Shown: positions 1 to 8,392, counted from the stretch's first letter. The stretch: 64,000 nucleotides of DNA from an uncultured Clostridia bacterium (GCA_910580105.1 CAJTWN010000007.1:1-64000), one strand, 5' to 3'. The notes: generated by a model from the sequence alone, not told the origin. A program made the numbers and translations.

Positions 1-17
1 CGCTAAAGCTTTTTCTG

Positions 18-47
18 AACCCCCCGCACAGCCGGGGGTTTTCTTTA
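18..47 (+). terminator. Intrinsic terminator of an upstream plus-strand unit
   Basis: A seven-base-pair stem (AACCCCC pairing with GGGGGTT) is followed by a T-rich tail. It would end a plus-strand transcript entering from outside the window. Confidence 0.7.
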
Positions 48-56
48 TACAAAAAT

Positions 57-86
57 TACAACCCCCTTGCATGCAAGGGGGTTGTA
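57..86 (-). terminator. Perfect palindrome, terminator of the tRNA unit
   Basis: Thirty bases form a perfect inverted repeat (arms TACAACCCCCTTGCA). Read on the minus strand it is followed by ATTTTTG, so it fits an intrinsic terminator for the tRNA-Met/tRNA-Glu transcript. It sits back to back with the terminator at 18-47. Confidence 0.7.
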
Positions 87-299
87 TTGTATCCAGAATA
101 TAGCTGACCTCTCCACCAAGATGCCCGGCGCCGCAGACCCACTCGTGAAAAGGTGGTAGTGAGCCAAAGGCGTTATGAGCGCGCTTGCAAGCGAATAGCC
201 GACGCGAATATGCCTTTTCACGAAAGAGGAGGAACGATGGCGCGTGTGACCGATTTTTCTGCAAAGAAAAATCGGAACGCAGCAAAGTCCGTTCCGACG
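87..299 (-). other. Hairpin-rich noncoding stretch between tRNA-Glu and terminator
   Basis: No convincing gene is visible. Three inverted repeats are present: a 10-bp perfect arm pair at 144-153 and 213-222 enclosing 59 bases, an 11-bp perfect stem with a 4-base loop at 250-275, and a 7-bp stem at 273-279/290-296. The stretch lies between tRNA-Glu and the terminator on the same strand, so it is probably transcribed. It does not match the hallmarks I know for 5S, 6S, SRP, tmRNA or RNase P RNA. It may be a structured RNA or a palindromic repeat element. Confidence 0.4.
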
Positions 300-374
300 T
301 GGTGACTCCAAGGGGATTCGAACCCCTGTAGCCGGCGTGAGAGGCCGGAGTCTTAACCGCTTGACCATGGAGCC
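300..374 (-). tRNA. tRNA-Glu (CTC anticodon)
   Basis: The minus strand folds as a cloverleaf with acceptor GGCTCCA/TGGAGTC, a GGTTCGAATCC T-arm, an anticodon stem CCGGC/GCCGG and loop CTCTCAC giving anticodon CTC. The 3' CCA is encoded. It lies 5 bases downstream of tRNA-Met and is probably cotranscribed with it. Confidence 0.95.
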
Positions 375-379
375 AAAAT

Positions 380-456
380 TGGTAGCGGTAACTGGATTTG
401 AACCAGTGACACTACGGGTATGAACCGTATGCTCTAGCCAACTGAGCTATACCGCC
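380..456 (-). tRNA. tRNA-Met (CAT anticodon)
   Basis: The minus strand forms a 77-base cloverleaf with acceptor GGCGGTA/TACCGCT, anticodon loop TTCATAC and encoded CCA. A CAT anticodon can also belong to tRNA-Ile2 (lysidine-modified), but the stem and loop sequence look like elongator tRNA-Met. The acceptor starts with a paired G, so it is not the initiator form. Confidence 0.9.
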
Positions 457-487
457 ATTTATGTGAACTCTCGTGGACACAAGCGTT

Positions 488-516
488 ATTCTAACAGAAT
501 TTTAAAGGCTTGTCAA
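488..516 (-). promoter_or_regulatory. Sigma-A-type promoter of the tRNA unit
   Basis: On the minus strand TTGACA (511-516) is followed after 17 bases by TAGAAT (488-493), about 30 bases upstream of tRNA-Met. Confidence 0.75.
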
Positions 517-574
517 GACTTTTTTGCGAAAAATTTCATCTTTTTGTTGTTTCAATTCCTTTACCGTGGGATTA

Positions 575-680
575 CAATCCACACAACCCACAGTTTTTTC
601 CACAGGGACAAGGGGTTAGAAACAATGAACACTGCTATTATCCCCAGTTTTCCACAGGGAGTTGTACACAGTTATCCTTC
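575..680 (+). other. Cluster of DnaA-box-like 9-mers
   Basis: Six motifs near the DnaA-box consensus TTATCCACA lie in the same orientation within 106 bases: CAATCCACA (575), TTTTCCACA (596), TTATCCCCA (638), TTTTCCACA (648), TTGTACACA (662) and TTATCCTTC (672). The best two differ from consensus by one base. No dnaA or dnaN is adjacent, so this could be a DnaA titration or regulatory site rather than an origin. The short open frame that crosses it (463-714) looks spurious. Confidence 0.45.
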
Positions 681-688
681 TTTTGACG

Positions 689-717
689 TTGACATACCAT
701 GGAAATTTTGTTAAAAT
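689..717 (+). promoter_or_regulatory. Promoter of glgB
   Basis: TTGACA (689-694), a 17-base spacer and TAAAAT (712-717) lie 40 bases before the glgB start codon, directly after the DnaA-box-like cluster. Confidence 0.75.
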
Positions 718-756
718 TCAGATAATAATTTCTCTGTATGAAAAGGGGGGATAGAC

Positions 757-2529
757 ATGGAAATGCAGGAGTTTTATGAAGGCAATTCTTTTGATGCTTA
801 TACTTTTTTTGGTGCACATGTTCAGGAAAATGGCGTTATCTTCCGTACCTATGCACCGGGAGCCGAGAAAGTTTCTCTATTTGGGGATTTTAATGGATGG
901 CAGGAAGAAGAAATGCAAAAGGACGGCGCTGTTTATTCCCTGTTTATTCCGGAGGCATACCCTGGTATGATGTATAAATATGTCATCTATTCCTCTTCTT
1001 GCGGTCGTGTGGAACACTGTGACCCATATGGTTTTGGCATGGAGCTGCGTCCAAAATTCGCTTCTTATATTGTCAATTTGGAAACATATTGTTTTCATGA
1101 TGAAGACTGGATGTCCGGCCGGGATAAGAATTACAACCGTCCAATGCAAATTTACGAATTACATTTAGGATCATGGAAGAAAAAAGGAGAGCATTGGTAC
1201 CAATATGACGAAATTGCAGATGCACTCATCTGGTATCTAAAGGAAAACCATTTTACGCACGTAGAATTTCTGCCGCTTAATGAACATCCGGCGGACTGTT
1301 CCTGGGGATACCAAAGTACAGGATTTTTTAGTTCAACCTCCCGTTACGGAACTGCAATTCAATTCATGCAGCTGGTTGATCGGTGTCATCAAGCGGGAAT
1401 TGGCGTCATTATGGACTTTGTCCCGGTTCATTTTGCAATGGATGGCTATGGTCTTCGGTTATATGACGGCAGTCCGCTCTATGAATATCCCGAATCTGAT
1501 GTACATATGAGCGAATGGGGAACCTATAATTTTATACATTCCCGCGGGGAAGTTTGCAGTTTCCTGCAGTCAGCCGCAAACTTCTGGCTCTCTGTTTTTC
1601 ATTTTGACGGACTTCGGATGGACGCTATCAGCCGGGCAATTTATTGGCAAGGTGATCCAAAGCGTGGTGTCAATGACTGCACTGTAAATTTTTTAAAACG
1701 AATGAACTACGGCCTTCATAAACTCCATCCTACTGCAATGCTGATTGCGGAAGATTCAACCTCTTTTCTTAAAATAACAGCGCCGGTGGAATATGACGGT
1801 CTGGGCTTTGATTATAAATGGAATCTGGGCTGGATGAATGATACCCTTGCATATTTTCGGACGCCTCCTGATGAACGTCCGGCACATTATAACAAATTGC
1901 TGTTTTCAATGGAATATTTTTATCAGGAACTCTTTTTGCTCCCCTTCTCCCATGATGAAAATGTTCATGGAAAAGCCACCATTATTCAGAAAATGTGGGG
2001 GGATTATACGGTGAAATTTCCCCAATGCCGGGCGCTTTATCTCTATATGCTCGCCCATCCGGGGAAAAAGCTGAACTTTATGGGCGGAGAATTTGCCCAA
2101 TTTCGGGAATGGGACGAGAACAGAGCGCAGGACTGGGAAATTTTACAGTTTCCCTTACATAACAGTTTTTTGCAATATATCCGAAAACTGAATCAGCTTT
2201 ATCAGCAGCATCCTGCTCTTTACACCGGAGAGTATGACCCACGCTGCTTTTCCTGGTTGATTGCAGATGCACCGCTGCAGTCTGTCTATGTTTTTACGCG
2301 TAAATCCTGTGGAGAAAGAATGGTTTGTGCCTTTAATTTTTCAGATCAGATACAGGAAATTGAATTTCCAGAAAATAATCCGCTATATGAAATAATTGCT
2401 TCGGATCTGACGGAATTTGGAGGCGCCCGTTCCGGCCTGGAACAAATACATCCGCGTATCAGGAACGGAAAGCGTACAATTGGCATGATATTGTCACCAT
2501 TTTCCGGCAGGCTTTTTATTGCAGAGTAA
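757..2529 (+). CDS. glgB: 1,4-alpha-glucan branching enzyme GlgB
   Basis: The 590-residue protein creates alpha-1,6 branches in glycogen in the cytoplasm. A CBM48-like N-terminal domain (about residues 20-110, with VSLFGDFNGW) precedes a GH13 barrel. The four GH13 regions are visible: DFVPVHF at about 220, GLRMDAIS with nucleophile Asp289, LIAEDST with acid/base Glu332, and FSHDENVH with His399-Asp400. It is shorter than the usual 630-730 residues because it lacks the extra N-terminal module, as in many Firmicutes. The ATG follows a strong AAAAGGGGGG site. No other glycogen gene is adjacent, so it is not in a glg operon here. Confidence 0.93.
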   Translation: MEMQEFYEGNSFDAYTFFGAHVQENGVIFRTYAPGAEKVSLFGDFNGWQEEEMQKDGAVYSLFIPEAYPGMMYKYVIYSSSCGRVEHCDPYGFGMELRPKFASYIVNLETYCFHDEDWMSGRDKNYNRPMQIYELHLGSWKKKGEHWYQYDEIADALIWYLKENHFTHVEFLPLNEHPADCSWGYQSTGFFSSTSRYGTAIQFMQLVDRCHQAGIGVIMDFVPVHFAMDGYGLRLYDGSPLYEYPESDVHMSEWGTYNFIHSRGEVCSFLQSAANFWLSVFHFDGLRMDAISRAIYWQGDPKRGVNDCTVNFLKRMNYGLHKLHPTAMLIAEDSTSFLKITAPVEYDGLGFDYKWNLGWMNDTLAYFRTPPDERPAHYNKLLFSMEYFYQELFLLPFSHDENVHGKATIIQKMWGDYTVKFPQCRALYLYMLAHPGKKLNFMGGEFAQFREWDENRAQDWEILQFPLHNSFLQYIRKLNQLYQQHPALYTGEYDPRCFSWLIADAPLQSVYVFTRKSCGERMVCAFNFSDQIQEIEFPENNPLYEIIASDLTEFGGARSGLEQIHPRIRNGKRTIGMILSPFSGRLFIAE

Positions 2530-2594
2530 GTGGAATAAATAAAAGACGTTACTGCATAAAAGATATTTATAATCGTTGGAAAGGAGAGGATAAG

Positions 2595-3074
2595 ATGAAG
2601 AAAGCACAATTTGAAGATATTAAATGGGAAGAAATACCGGTTTTGCTGGAACTTATCCAGGAACTTGCCGCCTATGAAAAGATGGAAACTCAAGTACAGG
2701 CAACCGTAGAGCTGTTGGAAAATGCACTGTTTATTCAGAACACGGCCCGGGCATTTTTCATCCGCGCAGAAGATCAAACCATCGGATTTGCTCTATATTT
2801 TTATCATTTTTCAACCTTTATCGGACGCCCAAGTTTATATCTGGAAGATATATACATCCGTCCGGCATACCGGAACAAAGGATACGGACATGAAGCCTTC
2901 CGGCATCTGGCGGCAATTGCCCGGGAAATGAACTGTGGACGTATGGAATGGAGCTGCCTGAATTGGAATAAACCGAGCATTGCATTTTATCAAAAATTAG
3001 GAGCAATTCCAATGGAAGATTGGACCGTCTTTCGCCTCGATGAAACACAGATAAAACAAGTTTCTGAGGAATAA
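2595..3074 (+). CDS. GNAT N-acetyltransferase, spermidine/spermine acetyltransferase-like
   Basis: This 159-residue protein has the GNAT fold with the acetyl-CoA pyrophosphate-binding loop RNKGYG at residues 93-98, preceded by the strand LEDIYIRPAY. The segment FYHFSTFIGRP and the ending WSCLNWNKPSIAFYQKLGA are typical of the diamine/polyamine acetyltransferase (SSAT-like) branch. The substrate is therefore inferred to be a small amine, but this is not shown. The ATG follows AAAGGAGAGG. It starts 65 bases after glgB and may be cotranscribed with it. Confidence 0.85.
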   Translation: MKKAQFEDIKWEEIPVLLELIQELAAYEKMETQVQATVELLENALFIQNTARAFFIRAEDQTIGFALYFYHFSTFIGRPSLYLEDIYIRPAYRNKGYGHEAFRHLAAIAREMNCGRMEWSCLNWNKPSIAFYQKLGAIPMEDWTVFRLDETQIKQVSEE

Positions 3075-3150
3075 TACACAATAAAAGTATTTTGACGAAC
3101 TATTCTTTTCCATCGAAAAGGCAAGACCAACGGTTCAACCGATGGCTTGC

Positions 3151-3223
3151 ACTGCCCCTTTCAGGAACTATGACCAACTTAACCCCTGAAAGGGACTATG
3201 ACCGGCTTAACCCCTAAAAGGGG
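3151..3223. repeat. Tandem 28-base repeat with hairpin potential
   Basis: Two adjacent copies of a 28-base unit occur at 3167-3194 and 3195-3222, differing at three positions (unit ACTATGACC-RR-CTTAACCCCT-R-AAAGGG). An upstream CCCCTTTCAG at 3155 is the reverse complement of the unit end, so stem-loops can form. The rest of the 427-base gap 3075-3501 holds the terminator at 3456-3488 and nothing else I recognise. Confidence 0.55.
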
Positions 3224-3455
3224 TACTAAATTATAATCGTATCGCATCACAGGCACTGCCACCCGTAAACGGGTAAAAATTTGCTCTTTTTAGTTGAGAT
3301 AAACTTTCAAACCATTTCTTATATTGAGCGGCTTGCATAAAGCTCGCAGCTTCAGTGCATGGGGCAGGCATGCCATGTCGGGCTGCAGCTCCGCTCGTTT
3401 TTCTTTTCCCCAGTTCTGTCGGGGCATTATTTCCACGTCTGAAGACACCATGGGA

Positions 3456-3488
3456 AAGGGCTTCATCCCATAAGATGAAGCCCTTTTC
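3456..3488 (+). terminator. Terminator-like hairpin between convergent genes
   Basis: Arms AAGGGCTTCAT and ATGAAGCCCTT flank an 8-base loop and are followed by TTTCATATAT on the plus strand. It separates the acetyltransferase unit from the convergent hydrolase gene. Confidence 0.6.
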
Positions 3489-3501
3489 ATATATACAGTC
3501 C

Positions 3502-5316
3502 TCAGTTTATGATAAAGAAAATGTCATCCTTCTCCTTTACAAAAGGATAAGTAAGCGTATGCGTCGAATTGCTGCCATTTATCCCCACACTTAAGATATG
3601 GCTGCCGTCTTCTATATCCGAAAGATTTGCTTCATAGCGATAGGGAATTTCAGTTCTTTGGCAAATATCTGCACCGTCAATCTGATAAATAACCGAATTT
3701 ACAGTTTCTTCCGGAAGATAAGCATATGTATAAAGGGGAACACATCCGGCAGGCAGTCTCTGCCCTGCAAGGTGTACAAAGGTAAATCTTGGATTTTTCT
3801 GGCTGTACGACAGGAGATAGGGTCCATTTTGCAAAGCTTCTTCAATAATAGCAATATAGTTTGCATGACCGTATAAACTGTATTGTATTTCTTCACTTTC
3901 ATGGGAGTTGTTAAAATAAGTAATCATTTTAACCTGCGGATACCGCATAGCAACATTCCAGTACATAGCCCGCAGCCGAGGTTCCGCCCAAGACGTAAGC
4001 TTTTCTGAGGAATAGGAAAGCCCGCTGGTAACTGCGCCTTCGCTGATAGCAACAGGCTTATGGATATTATTTTCTTCCATAAACTGCAAAATAGGTTTCA
4101 GGCAATTGGTATGCCAAGCAAAGTCACCGGTCATGAACAACATAGAATCGGTACGTGTCGTGCTGGGATTTTCCATAAAATCCCGTTTCATAAAACTGGA
4201 AATCCCAATCCAGTCTACGTATTCATCACCGGGGTAATAATAAGACATGAGACGGTTCCAACCGCCCAAATCGTTGACAGACCACATGACGGCAAAGTTC
4301 GGATATTCATGGACAATATCTGCAATCATGCGAAAAGCTTTTACATAAGCTGAGGGCGAGTCACCGATAGAACTGACGTTCATCTCTGCACCAAAACGAA
4401 CAATTACAGGTTTTTGAAAAGATGCCATATAATCAAGTGTACGACGAATGTACGGCTCGTTTTCAAACACTTGTTCGACATTTGTCAAGTTCCAGGGCGC
4501 CAATGTCAAACAATCTGCTTCCGGTAAGAATAAACTGCCGGGTTTGAAAAAGTAGTCCTGGCGTTCATCAAATTCCACATAGTTAGAATATGAAGCAAAA
4601 CCGTGGGGGAATAGCCGACCTTCGCCATCGGGCCAACCATTTCCATCAGCATTAATACCGGCATAAATGCCGCTCCTGGGTTCCAGCGGCGCACCATAAT
4701 AAGGCGCTTCCTCCGGAGCGCCTTCAGTATATACGCCATATTCCGGCTGAGTGACCATTGCCTCAGCGTTGTGAAGAACACGGCCGAGTTCGCTTTCCGG
4801 AAGAAAACGGAAACAGTTCAGCGCCATTGTGCGGCTGGTTTCATCCCATATATAATTCATATTATAGTCTGAGAATCCCCAGGAAGCGTTATAACTATCG
4901 TTTATTCCACCAAGATCTTCAACAGCTGCATACGTTTTCCCCTGAAAATTATAGGAAGGGATTCTTATGCCGTTCACACAAGCGATAATATCTGTATACG
5001 AATAGCAGCCGAGTACTTTTCCGGCAGGCTGCTGGCTGACTTCGGGAAGAATGGGGTGCGCCGGAAAAACATCTGTACGAACATCAAGGGTTCTTGTTAA
5101 TTCGTCAAAGCTTATTTGAAATCCATAATTGCCAAGATCCTCCAATGGGATGACCGTCCTGCCGTCAATGGTATAGCAGGAAATGGGATAGCCGTCTATG
5201 GTAGTGCGTATATCAGTCGAATAAACATCACCCAAATTATCTCCATTTTTCGTGATATAGGCGCTTCCTGATAAAAGAAGTGCGATTATTAAAATGACCA
5301 CACAGATTTTTTTCAC
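3502..5316 (-). CDS. Secreted GH26-like glycoside hydrolase with copper-amine-oxidase-like stalk domains
   Basis: The 604-residue product starts at a GTG preceded by AAAGGAGG at the right spacing, not at the ATG 30 bases upstream. An N-terminal hydrophobic signal (about residues 4-20) implies export. Two stretches in residues 35-160 resemble the copper amine oxidase N-terminal stalk domain. The remainder resembles a TIM-barrel hydrolase of the GH26 type: RFGAEMN with candidate acid/base Glu311, VMWSVND, and VAISEGA with candidate nucleophile Glu426. A mannan- or glucan-type substrate is only an inference. It has its own promoter and is probably monocistronic. Confidence 0.7.
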   Translation of the reverse strand: MKKICVVILIIALLLSGSAYITKNGDNLGDVYSTDIRTTIDGYPISCYTIDGRTVIPLEDLGNYGFQISFDELTRTLDVRTDVFPAHPILPEVSQQPAGKVLGCYSYTDIIACVNGIRIPSYNFQGKTYAAVEDLGGINDSYNASWGFSDYNMNYIWDETSRTMALNCFRFLPESELGRVLHNAEAMVTQPEYGVYTEGAPEEAPYYGAPLEPRSGIYAGINADGNGWPDGEGRLFPHGFASYSNYVEFDERQDYFFKPGSLFLPEADCLTLAPWNLTNVEQVFENEPYIRRTLDYMASFQKPVIVRFGAEMNVSSIGDSPSAYVKAFRMIADIVHEYPNFAVMWSVNDLGGWNRLMSYYYPGDEYVDWIGISSFMKRDFMENPSTTRTDSMLFMTGDFAWHTNCLKPILQFMEENNIHKPVAISEGAVTSGLSYSSEKLTSWAEPRLRAMYWNVAMRYPQVKMITYFNNSHESEEIQYSLYGHANYIAIIEEALQNGPYLLSYSQKNPRFTFVHLAGQRLPAGCVPLYTYAYLPEETVNSVIYQIDGADICQRTEIPYRYEANLSDIEDGSHILSVGINGSNSTHTLTYPFVKEKDDIFFIIN

Positions 5317-5351
5317 GGGTATCCTCCTTTCAATTTGCAAAATCATTTCAT

Positions 5352-5380
5352 AGTATAATGAAAAAATGCAGACTTGTCAA
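5352..5380 (-). promoter_or_regulatory. Promoter of the GH26-like hydrolase gene
   Basis: On the minus strand TTGACA (5375-5380), a 17-base spacer and TATACT (5352-5357) precede the GTG start by about 35 bases. Confidence 0.75.
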
Positions 5381-5488
5381 ATTTAAACACTTTTCAATCA
5401 AACAGGTCAGATCTATTTAATTTTGCTGTCATATTCATCTTTCCAGAGCGCAGAGGCCGGCCAATATATCAATATACCAAATTTTGGT

Positions 5489-5517
5489 TTTACAAACCTA
5501 TGGAGTTATGCTATAAT
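5489..5517 (+). promoter_or_regulatory. Promoter of the hydrolase/acyltransferase operon
   Basis: TTTACA (5489-5494), 17 bases, then TATAAT (5512-5517) lie 29 bases before the start codon of the alpha/beta hydrolase. Confidence 0.75.
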
Positions 5518-5546
5518 AGAAATCATAAAGAAAGAAGGCGGTTCAA

Positions 5547-6482
5547 ATGGCAATCAATAAAGCAATGCTTTCACTGCTCAAGGCGATCTCCTATGTGGAT
5601 ATCGACGTCAAGAAAAATTACAAGGTAAACCGTCTGGCAACAAAAGTTTTGCATCCGTCCATTAAACTGCTGTACCAAATGTGGGACCATAAAGTGGTTG
5701 CAAAAGACGGATACGAAATCCCTGTTCGTATCTTTCTACCCAAACAAAGCCGCGCAAATGATGTCATTCTCTATTTTCACGGCGGCGGCTGGGTCACAGG
5801 AGACATTGAAAGCTACAGTCAGACCTGTTCCACCCTTGCAGATACGACCGGAAGGCGGGTCGTTTCGGTAGACTATCGCCTGGCGCCGGAATATCCTTTT
5901 CCATACGCGCCGGAGGATTGCTATCTCGTAACCAGAGAACTCTTTTTGAACAAAGGCCTTTTGCATACAGAAAATAGTGATATTATATTGATGGGCGACA
6001 GTGCAGGCGGAAATTTAGCTGCTGTTGTCAGTCTGATGGCCGCAGACCGCGGCGAATTTTTGGTGCAGAAACAGGTCTTAATCTATCCATCTACTTATCA
6101 TGATCATACTTTAAACGCAAAATTTCCATCCATTAGAGAAAATGGAACAGATTATCTCTTGACCTCCAAACGAATTTGTGACTATATGGAGCTTTATATA
6201 CAAAATCCACAGGATTTGCAAAACCCTTACTTTGCCCCTCTCCTGCGCGAAAATCTTTCCGGACAGCCCAAAACACTGGTCATTACCGCTGAATTTGACC
6301 CATTGCGGGACGAAGGGGAAGCATATGGCAAAAAACTTCGTGCTTTTGGCAATGAAGTGGAAATCCACCGAATTCCGGATTCCCTGCACGGTTTTTTCAC
6401 ACTGCCGCTCAAATTTACGGCAGTAGAAGATTGCTATCAAAAAATCAATGATTTTCTGGACGGTGCTATTCATGAAAAATAA
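5547..6482 (+). CDS. Alpha/beta hydrolase, hormone-sensitive-lipase (esterase) family
   Basis: The 311-residue protein carries the HSL-family oxyanion motif HGGGW (residues 78-82) and the nucleophile elbow GDSAGG with Ser152. Asp251 (EFDPLRDEG) and His281 (SLHGFF) complete the triad. It should hydrolyse short acyl or carboxyl esters and has no clear signal peptide. It is the first gene of a three-gene operon and its end overlaps the next gene by 11 bases. The pairing with an acyltransferase suggests that the two make and remove the same kind of ester. Confidence 0.85.
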   Translation: MAINKAMLSLLKAISYVDIDVKKNYKVNRLATKVLHPSIKLLYQMWDHKVVAKDGYEIPVRIFLPKQSRANDVILYFHGGGWVTGDIESYSQTCSTLADTTGRRVVSVDYRLAPEYPFPYAPEDCYLVTRELFLNKGLLHTENSDIILMGDSAGGNLAAVVSLMAADRGEFLVQKQVLIYPSTYHDHTLNAKFPSIRENGTDYLLTSKRICDYMELYIQNPQDLQNPYFAPLLRENLSGQPKTLVITAEFDPLRDEGEAYGKKLRAFGNEVEIHRIPDSLHGFFTLPLKFTAVEDCYQKINDFLDGAIHEK

Positions 6483-7728
6483 CTGGAACAAATTAGATAA
6501 TGCGGCAAAGATTTTCCCCGCCGCTGACAGCAAATCAGACAGTCAGGTATTCCGTTTTTCCTGCGAATTAAACCAACCGATACAACCCGAACTGTTACAG
6601 CACGCACTGGACAACACAATACGGGTTTTTCCCGCTTACCAATGTATCTTAAAACGCGGTTTGTTTTGGTATTATTTGGAAAGCACAGATATGAAACCGG
6701 TTGTACGGGAAGAGTATAAACCACCTTGTTCGCCGCTCTATGACAAAAACAGAAAAAGTCTGCTGTTTGAGGTCACTTACTACCGCAATCGAATTCATTT
6801 AGAAGTCTATCATGTTTTATCAGATGGGACAGGCGCTATGTATTTTTTAAAAACTTTGCTTGCCAAATATCTTGCTGCGGCAAAAGGCGCCAAGGAGCCT
6901 TCCCTTGATTATGATGCGACTGCTATGCAGATGGAAACAGACAGCTTTCAAAAATACTATAACGATGAAAAACCCATCCGAAAAACCAAAAATATTGCCG
7001 CATGCAAACTGCGGGGACAAAAATATAATGAAAACCGCTTAAAAATAATCACAGGGCATTGCAGTGTCAAAGAAGTCTTAAAAGCTGCACATTCTTATCA
7101 AACTACATTAACTGCGTTTCTGTGTGCCTGCATGATGCAGGCAATCAGCGAAGAACTGTCCGTCCGGGCAAAGAAAAAACCGGTTATTTTAGCCGTACCG
7201 GTCAATTTACGAAACTTTTTCCCCTCCGTCTCGGCCCGGAATTTTTTCAGCCTGATTTTTACCGACTATAATTTTCATGAAACAATGCCTGCCTTTGCTG
7301 AGATTGTAAAAAAAATAGATGCAGATTTTAAACAAAAACTTTCCCGTGAATACCTTGCAAACAGCATCAACATGTATTCGGCAGTGGAACGGAATATTTT
7401 CTCACGAATTGTTCCCCTTGTCCTCAAAGATTTTTTCCTTAGAATTGCCTATCAGCTTTCTTCTCTGCAAAGCACAGCCACTCTATCAAACATCGGGATT
7501 GTCACTTTCGCAGAAGAATATGCAGATTCCATCCGTTCATTTGACGTATATGTAAGCACCAATAAATTACAGGCTTGTGTCTGCTCGTTCCGGGACACGC
7601 TCAGTATCAGCTTTACCTCGCCCTTTATCAGCAGCGATATACAGCGCAATTTTTTCCGTATTCTGACAAATCTGGGCATACAAATTGAAATTACCACCAA
7701 TCCAATTGATGACTGGCAGGAGGGATAA
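6472..7728 (+). CDS. Condensation/alcohol-acetyltransferase-like acyltransferase
   Basis: The 418-residue protein resembles CoA-dependent acyltransferases of the alcohol acetyltransferase/condensation superfamily. The catalytic HxxxD motif is present as HVLSDG (His114, Asp118), and the C-terminal half contains NIGIV, in the region where a DFGWG-like structural motif is often found. The start chosen is the ATG at 6472, because translational coupling through overlap with the hydrolase is common; the ATG at 6448 lies deeper within that gene. The product is an acyl ester or amide of unknown identity. Confidence 0.65.
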   Translation: MKNNWNKLDNAAKIFPAADSKSDSQVFRFSCELNQPIQPELLQHALDNTIRVFPAYQCILKRGLFWYYLESTDMKPVVREEYKPPCSPLYDKNRKSLLFEVTYYRNRIHLEVYHVLSDGTGAMYFLKTLLAKYLAAAKGAKEPSLDYDATAMQMETDSFQKYYNDEKPIRKTKNIAACKLRGQKYNENRLKIITGHCSVKEVLKAAHSYQTTLTAFLCACMMQAISEELSVRAKKKPVILAVPVNLRNFFPSVSARNFFSLIFTDYNFHETMPAFAEIVKKIDADFKQKLSREYLANSINMYSAVERNIFSRIVPLVLKDFFLRIAYQLSSLQSTATLSNIGIVTFAEEYADSIRSFDVYVSTNKLQACVCSFRDTLSISFTSPFISSDIQRNFFRILTNLGIQIEITTNPIDDWQEG

Positions 7729-7729
7729 A

Positions 7730-8389
7730 ATGAAATATTGTGAAAACTGCAAAGTTTCCGTCCGCGGCAATGGGGAATTTTGTCCCCTCTGCCAACATAC
7801 GCTTATCGGCGAGGGCAGCGAAGAGGTCTATCCAAAGCTTCCCACCCTTTTTCATCAGCATGCCCTGTTTTTTAAACTGCTGATATTTATTACTGCTGCC
7901 GCCGGTATCATTTGCGTTGCAATCAATCTGCTTCTTCCGCAAAGCGGCTATTGGTCTGTATTTGTAATACTGGGTATTCTGTGCTTTTGGATTAGCTTCT
8001 CTTCTACAATAAAAAAACGCCGGAATATTCCCCGTACCATCACCACACAGGTCATATTAACCTCCATCTTCTGTATTTTCTGGGATATTATTACCGGCTG
8101 GCACGGCTGGGCCCTTGATTATGTCATTCCGATTGTCAGTGGAATTGCAATGTTATCACTGGCTGTGCTTGCAAAGATTAAACGTATGCCGGTGAACGAT
8201 TACATTGTCTATTTCATTTTGACCATTATTCTCGGCATTCTGCCGCTCATCTTCTATCTGACGGGTATGCTTCATATATTCATCCCTTCAATTATATGTA
8301 TTGCCCTCAGCCTTCTCTCTCTGCTTTCACTTCTTTTATTTGAAGGAAAAAATATGCGTTTAGAGCTTCGTAAACGCCTTCATTTATAA
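7730..8389 (+). CDS. Zinc-ribbon plus membrane protein, DUF6320-like
   Basis: The 219-residue protein begins with a four-cysteine zinc ribbon (Cys4, Cys7, Cys18, Cys21). After about residue 45 come roughly six hydrophobic segments, so it is an integral membrane protein with a cytoplasmic zinc knob. An AGGAGGGA site sits just upstream and only one base separates it from the acyltransferase stop. From memory this family often travels with alcohol-acetyltransferase-like proteins. Its function is unknown; a membrane scaffold or transporter for the acyl product is possible. Confidence 0.65.
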   Translation: MKYCENCKVSVRGNGEFCPLCQHTLIGEGSEEVYPKLPTLFHQHALFFKLLIFITAAAGIICVAINLLLPQSGYWSVFVILGILCFWISFSSTIKKRRNIPRTITTQVILTSIFCIFWDIITGWHGWALDYVIPIVSGIAMLSLAVLAKIKRMPVNDYIVYFILTIILGILPLIFYLTGMLHIFIPSIICIALSLLSLLSLLLFEGKNMRLELRKRLHL

Positions 8390-8392
8390 AAT

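Noticed and set aside
45..368. Open frame on the minus strand across tRNA-Glu
   Set aside because: It reads through a tRNA gene and hairpins and has no ribosome site.
575..680. Chromosomal origin of replication
   Set aside because: The boxes are suggestive, but dnaA, dnaN or other usual neighbours and an AT-rich unwinding element were not seen, so only a DnaA-box cluster is claimed.
463..714. Short plus-strand frame before glgB
   Set aside because: It covers the DnaA-box-like cluster and the promoter of glgB; no ribosome site and no family resemblance.
3290..3594. Short frames on both strands between the acetyltransferase and the hydrolase
   Set aside because: They overlap each other and the terminator at 3456-3488 and show no family features.
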